A DNA stretch of 64,000 nt from Azorinus chamasolen (Eukaryota; Mollusca; Bivalvia; Cardiida; Solecurtidae), in assembly GCA_963576725.1 (NCBI GenBank), contig OY755240.1:38032629-38096628 (forward strand). The letters run 5' to 3'. Shown one piece after another: positions 55,490-64,000 of the stretch. Under the pieces are notes generated by a model. That model made no database searches. It saw only the letters and a list, made by a program, of their open reading frames with translations, and was not told the origin of the DNA. The position numbers were made by a program, and so were the translations under genes. Position 1 is the stretch's first letter. Each line of letters begins with the position of its first letter.

Positions 55490-55890
55490 GTTGAAAAGGA
55501 TGGTAACTGTTTCTATATATGTTTGAGTCAACATATTGTGGATACACAGGGGGGTCATAATATATTTCGAAGGGATTTAGTGCATTACATGTGATGTAAT
55601 ATAGACAAGTACAGTAATTTAATTGATGGTGATTGTGATGAACATCTAAGACACCATTCATTTAGTGATGGGCGATTGCTATCCTGGGCTACGGAAGCCG
55701 AATTTCAGGCCGCGGCTGATTGGTATGGCATGGACATTTTAGTTTCAATGAATCGGCTATTCAATCAATGGGAATTGTTTTAGGCGAGACTGCAGATGAT
55801 TCTTATTCAAAGATTGCGCGATGCGTTTGCTGCTTGAAAATAGTCACTTCAGCTTAGTAGCCATTGATCAAATGAAACCTAACTGCAAAT
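55490..55890 (+). pseudogene. OTU-like cysteine protease domain inside the Penelope-like element
   Basis: One frame from 55490 reads VEKDGNCFYICLSQHIVD: the DGNC(F/Y) box with the catalytic Cys (codon 55508-55510) of OTU proteases. HNIFRRDLVHYM follows, then a stop at 55592-55594. DGDCDEHLRHHSF, SWATEAEFQAAADWYGMDIL and QWELF follow to TAG 55781, matching the central OTU block (normally a W-[GA]-x-x-x-E-x-x-A-x-A motif). One frame over, LLLENSHFSLVAIDQ at about 55827 supplies the expected catalytic His in H-F-x-L-V. Order and spacing fit an OTU fold of about 130 residues. OTU enzymes remove ubiquitin. Its position between the element's terminal repeat and its RT argues that it belongs to the element. 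Confidence 0.7.
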
Positions 55891-56249
55891 TACAGGATAC
55901 ACTTTCATCGAGATATGACTGGTTTGATATGACAGACAACAGAACAGATGATCCCCAGAACAGAACAGCATTACATAAAACATTAAATTTGTCCCATGAA
56001 AAAATCACATATCAGTCCAGTAACCAAAGTGACACCAATAATTCGATATCACCGGCAACAACAAAGAACAAATCGCAGAAAAGAGGAGATGAAAGTGATA
56101 CAATACCACATTTACAACCAGGTACATCTGTGACAACCTTTCTGGCCATTCACTGACAGACGCACATATTTCCTTGTTAGAAAACGGACTCCAGTTCATT
56201 GCAGGAAGATATAAGATTGACAAGTTCATTTACGCCACCATCAAGGAGA

Positions 56250-57583
56250 GATAAGCACATGGACCTGTATATTGAACTTGTAAAGAATGACATAGTTTCA
56301 AACCTGAAATAGAGTAATAAGCTGAATATTTCCAAGAATGAGAACGCTGCATTTTATGAACTCTTGCACAACCGTAATATAATCATCATGCCAGCTGAAA
56401 AAGGATCCGGAATTGTAGTAGTGGATAAAGATGACTATATACAGGGTCTACAGTCAGAAATGCAAGTAAGTGATTCGTATATTGAAACTGATTTTGATCT
56501 GACAGAGAATATTCAGAAAAAGTGAAAAAGTTGGTCAATAAAATGAGGAATGATGGTGTAATTTCAGATGATCTAAAAACTTATAATGCCAAGATATGCA
56601 CAAGCAAGAAAGCTCAAATGTAACCCTAAACTTCACAAGCCAAGTGCCCCATACAGAAGCATAGTCAGTGGTATAGGCACACCAACAGAGAAACTAGCAG
56701 AGGTTGCGGAACACGAATTTGTTGAGAAAACGCCGACATTCATACGTGACACCTCATATTACATTTGCAAATTAAATGAGATAGATGAACCTCTCCCAGA
56801 TGGAACATTATTATTTTGCTTTGACGTCTCTAAACTATACCCATCTGTGCCCCGTAAGGAAGGTCTTGCAGCCTGTGAGGAAGCCCTAGCTATGAGAACG
56901 AAACCGATCATTAATTCTGCAAGTGTAATGGAAATGATAAAAACAGTGCTAGACAATAACAATTTCTGTTTCGGTGATAAGTGTTACACACAGAAGGAGG
57001 GTGTAGCAATTGGTTCAAGATTAGGTAAGAACTTCGCTTGTACATGAGAAAATGGGATGAGTTTCTATTAAAATCGCCAGTTAAACCGTTCTTTTACAAA
57101 CGCTTCATTGATGATGGGTTCGGCATATGGACTGGGGGTGAAACAACACTAAATGCTTTTGCAGAGTTTGCAAATAATATCCATGAAAATATCAAGGTAG
57201 AGCTAAGATATCATCACCAACAGATCGAATTTCTAGACACTTGGGTTAAGATAGAGAATGGGTAACTATACACAGATCTATACATAAAACCTACAGACAA
57301 GCAGCTATTCTTGAATAGTTCTTCATGCCATCCCCCAAATACAAAGAAAGGACTCGCCTATGGATTAGGACTCAGAATTAAACGAATCTGTACAAAGATT
57401 TCAGGCTATAATGGACATAGGCGTAGTTTAAAGGTTCAACTACGGAAAAGAGGCTATAGCGGAATATTACAGAAGGTAGATGTATTGAAAAGATCTGATC
57501 TACTGACAAGGAAAAGAAACAACAATAAACAGAAGAATACAAAGAGAGTCCCGATGGATATGACCTATTCAAATCTTTTATAA
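56250..57583 (+). pseudogene. Penelope-like reverse transcriptase (OTU-bearing element)
   Basis: The RT runs over three to four frames. NIIIMPAEKGSGIVVVDKDD lies at about 56388 and NPKLHKPSAPYRSIVSGI at about 56623. LFCFDVSKLYPSVP (motif A) is at about 56815, KEGVAIGSRLG (motif B region) at about 56995, and FYKRFIDDGFGIWTGG carries the catalytic Asp pair at about 57090. IEFLDTWVKIENG and YIKPTDKQLFLNSSSCHPP follow, a stretch typical of this RT group. Stops or shifts occur near 56524, 57048 and 57263. The RT continues into the GIY-YIG through a basic linker. Confidence 0.85.
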
Positions 57584-57715
57584 AATTGTTAATAAACACA
57601 TGACCATACTATATCATTCGGAAAAGATGAAATATATGTTTGAAGAACCATCAATAGTAGCACTTCGAAGAGATAGAAATCTATATGATTCCCTTGTACA
57701 CGGAAAAACAAAGCC

Positions 57716-58099
57716 TTGAAAGTCCACCGTACTTGCTGTGAAACAGAGTGTGTAAATTGTAATTTAATACACAGAGGTGAAATTTTAGATACTGGGAAGA
57801 AAGTTTTGTACAATTCAGTCGACGATGTTACCTGCCTTATTCGCAACGTAGTGTATGTAATCCTTTGTACTAGATGCAGTTCCACCATATACGTAGGCGA
57901 AACGGAGAGAGAATTGCGAACCAGAATGAGTGAACATCTCAGGGATATTAGACTCGCGAAAGAGAAACCAATAAATTCTCATTTTGGAAGACCTAGTCAT
58001 TCTGAGAAAGATGCATCATTTGCCATCCTACATAAGTTAAACAATGCAGAGAAAAAAGAACGTCAATTAATAGAGAAAGCGTTTGGATTCAAAGGTTAA
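57716..58099 (+). pseudogene. C-terminal GIY-YIG endonuclease of the Penelope-like element
   Basis: RNVVYVILCTRCSSTIYVGE with TERELRTRMSEHLRDIRL is the GIY-YIG core (VVY strand, YVGET, catalytic-type Arg). CCETECVNCN upstream is the Cys-rich segment often found before it. SHFGRPSHSEKDASF and RQLIEKAFGF complete the domain. The frame itself is open for 127 codons but is separated from the RT by shifts at about 57600-57720. The canonical RT to GIY-YIG order contrasts with the permuted element at 32641-34997. Confidence 0.85.
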
Positions 58100-58133
58100 A
58101 GACTGTCAAACCTGGTGGATGCAATGTCAAAGA

Positions 58134-58368
58134 CAGTTATCAGTATATTCCAGCAGTGTTGCAAATACATTATGGCGTCAAATGACATTTTTACGCCAAA
58201 TGACATTGTTACGCCAAGTTACGTCATAACGTCATAATGACGTCAGATAATATAAACAATTCTATTATGGTGCTTAAATGCTAAACATGTAGTGAAGTTT
58301 TAATTAGGTGTTATTTCTTGAAAAAGGCTACGGCCGAAATATTGAAAACTGAGTTATGTGTGTATAAT
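58134..58368 (-). repeat. Right terminal inverted repeat of the Penelope-like element
   Basis: Reverse-complement match to 55173-55398. It starts CAGTTATCAGTATATTCCAG. Confidence 0.9.
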
Positions 58369-58384
58369 TTTATATAACTAGGTA

Positions 58385-59809
58385 CTTTACCTTATTTTAA
58401 TGTCATATCAACGTTTTGACGTCGTTTTCGACGTCGTTATTATGCTAATTTATCAACAACCCTTGGCAATTGACGTAAGTCATGAAACCGGTCGGGAAAG
58501 AATATCAAATCAAAATGTAAAGATCTTTTTCTCAGTATCAGTATTGTAGCTTCAATACGTTTTTGTGATATATGTAAGACTCAAATCGTGGGTCGGTCTC
58601 AGATCAAGGACCGATTCGAAAATCGTGAGCCGATCCAAAATCGTGGCCTATTTACTGAAATCTTGAAAGGCGCTTTAGCCCCACCTAGGTTTTTAAGCCT
58701 TCAATCATGCAACTTCTTTTATAAAACCCATCTCTTTCCAGAACCAATTGGGGTTCGGATCTCTTGACATCGGTTGTCTCCACTTATGTAGTTTCACTCC
58801 GACGTCTATGAGCGAGTCACTGGCACTTGATCGAAAAAGACTATAGTTGTGTAATATAATAGTCATATCATATACGTATTAATGTACTAGTTGCTATAAA
58901 TAAACTATATTATTACCCGTCAGAGTAAATCCTTGGAATTTGATTGATCAGTTTGCCAAAATATGCAGGGGTGTACAGGACCGTATTCGGCGGCTTCCAC
59001 GGTGAATACAGAATTCAAGTTTGACGCGTGACGTCATTCGTTTTGTTTTGTTTTTAAGCGTCGATTCAAAAATTTAATGCCTCAGGATCTAACCCGGTTT
59101 TTCCAGCCCGTACACCATGCCAAATTTCCCGCAATGGAAATAAGGGATCATCTTCCCTTTTTTGTGTCATCCTTGATATTGATGTGACTGACATGGTTCA
59201 TTAATTATTTCATGATGTTTATAAGTATATGCATTGCTTTAATTATCACAACGTTGATTGATTTCAGTGTATTGCTATTGTAACCATGTTACTTGCACAC
59301 TATTGAAATCTATCTTTCTATTCTATTCTATTCAACGGTTGAAAAAATATGAGTCATTTACGCACAACGTCGTCCTTTTTGATGTCATATCATTTCGCGC
59401 CACCATTATTAAAATTGCAGTAGAAAACTATCATTACGGAGTCATGTGACCAATCCATAATGGCACGGTAGGCCGATTATCCATAATCGCCCCACGATCG
59501 TTTTCACGTGCAGTATGTTGATTTTGGCAACATAGATCTAGGTCTATTCAAACATGGCCGGAGAAAGGGTTTTGACGTCGTTGTCAAATTGCATTCCAGA
59601 ACTGGACAATCGTAAAGTTTATACAGTCATAAGGTTTTATAAAAAAAAATCCATTTCTTTGTTTGTATTGATCTTTACTACCTGACTTTGTTTATGTTAT
59701 TCAAAAGTGACAGTTATGACGTCATAATTTCACATCATTCATCAGGAGTTCTAAAACAAATTTTATAATTTAAGGACATTTTCTAGTTGAAAAATTAATC
59801 CTTTCTAAA
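58385..59809. other. Intergenic DNA; SINE end and one dispersed repeat
   Basis: The SINE tail remnant ends just after 58384. A repeat related to 39640-39840 and 38717-38817 lies at 58915-59140. Short palindromic strings on CCGATTCGAAAATCG and TCGTGGGTCGG lie at 58590-58650. No genes. Confidence 0.55.
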
Positions 59810-60310
59810 TGTTTGATATATGAGGTAAAATTTAATGGTGAATTCAAAACTTAAAAGAAAATATATGTCGACGTGTTAGATTTTTTGTAAATTGGCAGTT
59901 CCCGTGGTAACCGTACATGCCAAAACTGTCAAAATGACTATACACTTTCTTTAAATATAATAAAACTGAACCAAAAGCATTATAATAAACAAAACAAACA
60001 TGATTGAACACATGAATTACTGGTTTTTATACTGCATGAAAAAGATAGTTATCTGAAAAAGTTTTTCATATTTCGTCATTCGAAATAAATGAGAAAAATA
60101 AACATGTATTCTGCGAATAGATAACGATATTGAAAAATTTATTTCATATAATTTTCCAAAATTTTGATATATTAGGTAAAATGTAATGATGAATCCAAAA
60201 ATAAAAATAAAAATATATGTCGACGTATTATATTTGTTGTAAAATGGCAGTTGTCATGGCAACCGTATGTGCAAAAACTGTCAAAATGACACTTTATATA
60301 TAAAAATATA
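59810..60310. repeat. Tandem dimer of a unit of about 355 bp
   Basis: TTTGATATAT.AGGTAAAAT, AATATATGTCGACGT and CAAAAACTGTCAAAATGAC recur about 352 bp apart. Confidence 0.75.
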
Positions 60311-61094
60311 TAGAAATTATTAAAGAAAATATATATATACTTTTTTAAAATTATACACTAAAAGGTTTAGGTTGACGTTCTACTTTTTTTTCAGAAATCC
60401 ATGGTTTCCATGGTAACCACTTCACTAATAATACAAAAAGTAGTGAAATTTATCAAAAAATGAAACATTTTCAAACATACAGAATAAAATAATCCTGATT
60501 AGTTCAATGCATATTACTAGGCAGTTTATGAAGTACATTTGTGTTCAAATTTACCTTTAAATAACAACCACCTTGTCAATAAGCCCACTGAAAAAAAGTG
60601 GAACAAGATCTGTTTTTCTTACATAACGGGGAAAGTATCGAAATTCCTGACTGTGAACATGAACTATAATTTGCATTCAAGAGTATCAATGTATGCAATG
60701 TACACTTAGACTGGAGATGCTTACAGATTCAAATCCAATTTCGGGGATAGAATTTGAATACATTTTCTAATATTCTGTTTGCTGAAGTAACCCTCACTTT
60801 TCCATTCACTTTCTCAGTCAATAACTTGTATACACCGTCACGACCTCCGCGATCAACTGCAAGTGTCATTTATTCTTATGATCCTTTCTCCCTTATACCT
60901 TTTCGCAAAATTCCCGTTTATTCTATATTGTTGACTTATTTTTTGTTTCGTGGCTATGCGTAACATTTCCCGATTACTATACTACTACATTCATTGTGAA
61001 GAGTTACTATCGGTGATTAACTACCTTGGATGCACATAAAGATGCGCAGAAATTACTACCGAAAACGTCTTTAACAATGAAGTCCAATGTAAAG

Positions 61095-61158
61095 TCCTTG
61101 TTAGCGTAACGTCGGACTAAACACTACGTCGGCTGGGGTTCGAATCCCCATGAGGGCA
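61095..61158 (+). pseudogene. tRNA-like sequence (pseudogene or SINE head)
   Basis: A perfect T arm TGGGGTTCGAATCCCCA (61134-61150) is followed by TGAGGGCA, which can pair, with wobbles, with GTCCTTG at 61095. A D-arm-like TTAGCGTAACG is present. The total is about 65 nt, too short, and no proper anticodon stem forms. A TTTT lies downstream at about 61168. Confidence 0.4.
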
Positions 61159-61340
61159 TTTCTTCCTCTTTTCTTAAAAACAAAATAGCCCTACTCTCGA
61201 AATTACCCGATGTTTCTCTATAGATCTACTTAGAACTGTGTTTTGTTGGGATGGTAGATCTAGATTGTGTTGAGATAATAGGTAAAATTTAGTAAAATTT
61301 GTAAGATATTCAATAAAAAGGTCAAAACATGCCCTGTATG

Positions 61341-61442
61341 TGCCTTCTGGCCATAATGACACACCTGGTTTCATAAAAGCCATCGGGTTAAAACCCTCCG
61401 GCCATTATGGCACCAGGTGTGCCATTATGGCCAGAAGGAACA
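61341..61442. mobile_element. Foldback element with about 30-bp arms
   Basis: GCCTTCTGGCCATAATGACA...ACCTGGT pairs with ACCAGGTGTGCCATTATGGC...AAGG with two to three mismatches. The loop repeats CCGGCCATTATGG once more. Confidence 0.8.
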
Positions 61443-61549
61443 CCAAGGCCATATCTTAACCTCTTAATATTTTTAGAATTTTATATATATTTACATTTTA
61501 ATGAACATGGAACGCCTTTAGTTTACCGTGAGCATTTATATAAATATTC

Positions 61550-61850
61550 TGAAAATAGGTGATCCTTCGAAAGCAAAAGTAAAATGCAAAAAGAGAAAAT
61601 TGCAGAATCTGTTCATGAGTAGTAATTAAACGTGCACCACTACTCACGCCCCCTATCACCGGTTTAAGTAGTATTCAATTTTCAAAACTAATAACATGAA
61701 AACTAATGATCCCGAAAGACCAGAAAATATAACAACACTGAGAATGAAGTACGGGGCGACTTTTTACGGCCGCCACACAATAACTTAACACCTGCTGTTG
61801 TGAAGTACATATATTCTGAAAATAGTTGATCCTTCGTTTGTGATCTGTGT
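61550..61850 (+). repeat. Core-spacer copy of the core-spacer-core family
   Basis: The core has CTGAAAATAGGTGATCC and a damaged GCAGAATCTGTTCATGAG (part of the hairpin lost). The spacer has GGGGCGACTTTTTACGGCCG and CACCTGCTGTTGTGAAGTA. A few bases of a second core (ATTCTGAAAATAGTTGATCC) follow. Confidence 0.85.
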
Positions 61851-62282
61851 ATTTTGTCAGGTAGGATTTTTTTGTGGGTTATAAATCGGCCCACGATTTT
61901 GGAGGAAACGGCACACGATTTTGGATCGAAGCAAAGGCCGCAAAACATCCAACAGTGAGGAAAACTGTTTCATTTCGGAAACTTGGGGCAATTAATGTCG
62001 AATCATTCAAAAGAGATCTCCTCAACTCAGAACCCATGGAAGCAAGTATGCAAACGACAGAGGTTGATGAGCTGGTTAAATTATATACACAAACACTGAC
62101 GACAATAAACATGCACCACGGTGTACTAAAACCCTAACGCTCAGACCATCATGTCCTTGGTATACCCAGGAACTGCACGATGCTAAACATATGAGGCGCA
62201 AATTGGAACGGAACTGGAAAAAGTCCAGGCTCACAATAGACCATCAGAGAACAGTGTGCCAAAGTCAACAAGCTACTAATAA

Positions 62283-62770
62283 ATTCTGAAGGGAGGTGAT
62301 TCCCCGAGAGCAAAAATTGCAACACAAAAAGAGAAAATTGCAGACTCGGTTTTATTGAGTCTGTTCATGAACAGTAATTGAAAGTGCAACACTGCTCACG
62401 CCCCCTAGCACCGGCTTAAGCGGTATTCAAATTTCAAAACAAGATGTACTGAAATGCATGATCTCGAAGGATCAGAAGGTATAACAACACTGAGAATGAA
62501 GTACGGGGCGACGTTTTACGGCCGCCACACAAGCACTTAACACCTGCTGTTGTGAAGATTATAAATTCTGAAGGGAGGTGATCCCCGAGAGCAAAAATTT
62601 AAACACAAAAAGAGAAAATTGCAGACTCGGTTTTATTGAGTCTGTTCATGAACAGTAATTGAAAGTGCAACACTGCTCACGCCCCCTAGCACCGGCTTAA
62701 GCGGTATTCAATTTTCAAAACAAGAAGTACTGAAATTCATGATCTCGAAGGATCAGAAGGTATAACTTAT
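62283..62770 (+). mobile_element. Core-spacer-core repeat inserted in the LINE, full form
   Basis: Core 1 (about 62283-62480) and core 2 (about 62570-62770) are direct repeats starting TTCTGAAGGGAGGTGAT and ending GATCAGAAGGTATAAC. The spacer (ACTGAGAATGAAGTACGGGG ... CTGCTGTTGTGAAG) lies between. The LINE coding sequence stops at the left boundary (ATNK) and continues at the right (YFYSEKIESC). Confidence 0.9.
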
Positions 62771-63239
62771 TTCTACTCAGAGAAAATTGAATCATGCCAG
62801 GCAGACTCAAAAAGTCTTTTCAAAGTCACTAAGCATCTGCTAGGTTCAACTAATGATATTTCATTGCCAAATATTTCATCCTCGAAACAACTTGCACAAG
62901 ACTTCGGTGATTTTTTTGTTGACAAGGTGGACAAATACGGGCAGATATTGCATTAGGCTCTGTATCCATTGAGATGCAGCATTCAGCAAACATTTTAGAA
63001 AGGTTTGCTACAGCTACAGTAGAAGAAGTAGAACAGATCATTAAGCCATCCCCCTGTAAGTATTGCGAACTGGGTCCAATACCTATATGGCTGCTAAAGG
63101 CATGCCTTGATGAACTCCTACCGATTTTGACAAACATTTTTAACTCCTCTTTAGACACTGCCTACGTTCAAAAAAGTTTCAAGAGGTCACAGTCATGTCA
63201 GACCTCTTTTAAAGAAACCTAATCTCGATTCAAATGAAC

Positions 63240-63447
63240 TGTTGTTATACCTTCTGATCCTTCGAGATCATGAATTTCAGTACTTCTTGTTCTGAAAATT
63301 GAATACCGCTTAAGCCGGTGCTAGGGGGCGTCAGCGGTGTTGCACTTTCGATTACTGTTCATGAACAGACACAATAAAACCGAGTCTGCAATTTTCTCTT
63401 TTTGTGTTGCAAGTTTTGCTCTCGGGGATCACCCCCTTTCAGAATTA
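63240..63447 (-). repeat. Solo core of the same family inserted in the LINE
   Basis: It begins GTTATACCTTCTGATCC and ends CTTTCAGAATT. It is in the opposite orientation to the copy 500 bp upstream and has no spacer. It splits the RT between the codons of NEL and KNYGPV. Confidence 0.9.
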
Positions 63448-64000
63448 AGAATTATGGGCCTGTATCAAATATGCCATTTGTCTCCAAAGTGTTAGAAGAA
63501 GTGGTTGACAAACGCATTGAGTCCCACCGGACCTCAAACAATCTACAGGAGCACCGTCAATCAGCATACAGAAAGCATCATTCAACAGAGACTGTTATTC
63601 TGAAAGTTCAAAACGACATCCTTCAATCCCTAGATAAAAATGAAATTACAATTCTGGTGATGCTTGAATTATCTAAATGACCGCTATCAAATAGTGTCAG
63701 TAGATGGAGAATTGTCAACCCCAATTAACATGAGATATAGCGTGCCACAGGGATCGGCCCTAGGACCAAAATACTACATCATGTACACAAAACTTGTCGG
63801 CTCAATCTGCAGAAACCATGGGCTGAACCACCATTTTTATGCCGATGATTCACAATCATACCTATCCTTTAAGCCCAAGGACATTTTCTGTCAAGAAGAC
63901 GCTTTATCACAAGTTGAGAACTGTCTCAAAGAAATAGTCTTTTGGACGCACCAGAACATACTGAAGCTAAATACTGACAAAACTGAGGTCATCCTGTTTC

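Larger units (their letters stand above)
55138..58373 (+). mobile_element. Penelope-like element with OTU domain, RT and C-terminal GIY-YIG, bounded by inverted repeats
   Basis: The element of about 3.24 kb is flanked by an 11-bp direct duplication ATAACTAGGTA (55127-55137 and 58374-58384). Its ends are inverted copies of one another (55173-55398 and 58134-58368), which fits the terminal repeats Penelope-like elements often carry in inverted order. Between them, on the plus strand, lie an OTU-like cysteine protease domain, the RT and a GIY-YIG endonuclease. Stops and frameshifts show that the copy is dead. Confidence 0.85.
60311..61549. other. Intergenic DNA with a tRNA-like remnant and a foldback
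   Basis: Apart from the tRNA-like block (61095-61158) and the foldback (61341-61442) nothing is recognised. Confidence 0.5.
61930..64000 (+). pseudogene. CR1-type LINE, linker and reverse transcriptase, runs off the window
   Basis: The region between endonuclease and RT reads VSFRKLGAINVESFKRDLLN, then WYTQELHDAKHMRRKLERNW. After a repeat insertion come SLFKVTKHLLGSTNDISLP and LAQDFGDFFVDKVDK. Then come the early RT LGPIPIWLLKACLDELLPIL, a second repeat insertion, and NYGPVSNMPFVSKVLEEVVD. VPQGSALGPKYYIMYTKLVG, the catalytic HFYADDSQSYLSF and KLNTDKTEVILF follow to the end of the window. PQGS-x-LGP and YADD with the LKLN-x-KTE block are characteristic of CR1-like LINEs. Stops and frame changes (for example at 62136, 62957 and 63222) show decay. 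The upstream endonuclease is not seen. Confidence 0.85.

Noticed and set aside
55490..55890. OTU domain as part of a host deubiquitinase gene
   Set aside because: It lies inside the terminal repeats and target duplication of the Penelope-like element, with no splice-bounded exons.
61095..61158. Functional tRNA gene
   Set aside because: Only the T arm is convincing; the anticodon stem is missing and the length is about 65 nt.

Overview
This is animal nuclear DNA, most probably from a bivalve mollusc. The evidence is a low gene density, AT-rich spacers, tandem 150-165 bp repeats that end in ACGG/CAGA microsatellites (the style of bivalve 'pearl'-type elements), a tRNA-derived SINE, and a mix of Penelope-like, DIRS-like, Gypsy, CR1-type LINE, Tc1/mariner and Polinton/Maverick elements. 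The species assignment is inference. Only one candidate host gene was found: a two-exon secreted protein with exons at 25967-26193 and 31541-31715. Nearly everything else is mobile DNA, much of it nested.

Layout. 1-7824 holds the left part of a degraded Polinton/Maverick (adintovirus-like) element: major capsid protein, packaging ATPase, several small ORFs and most of a protein-primed family B DNA polymerase. A block of roughly 10.4 kb (about 7825-18189) interrupts the polymerase. It contains a pearl-like tandem repeat and a recently inserted Gypsy retrotransposon with near-identical LTRs and a CTTA target duplication. The polymerase C-terminus resumes at about 18190, followed by the convergent Polinton integrase (18678-19682, minus strand). 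21336-22720 has a Tc1 relic, a 153-nt hairpin and a copy of a dispersed CA-repeat family. 25967-31715 is the host gene, whose 5.3-kb intron is packed with satellites. 32160-34997 is a repeat followed by a Penelope-like element with an N-terminal (permuted) GIY-YIG domain. 35000-43445 is satellites, foldback elements and a deleted mariner. 44210-52320 is a DIRS-like retroelement split by an unclassified 5.3-kb element with about 200-bp terminal inverted repeats and a TTA duplication. 55127-58384 is a second Penelope-like element, bounded by inverted repeats and an 11-bp target duplication. It carries an OTU-like cysteine protease domain upstream of the RT and a C-terminal GIY-YIG. 61930-64000 is a CR1-type LINE into which one repeat family inserted twice.

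How the parts relate. The same repeat family, with a core-spacer-core structure and solo cores, interrupts the Polinton capsid gene and the LINE, and abuts the permuted Penelope element, so it transposed after all three. A SINE tail was the target of the OTU-bearing Penelope element. No element here is intact. The Gypsy copy looks youngest by LTR identity, yet it lacks an integrase core and has an in-frame stop, so it was probably mobilised in trans.
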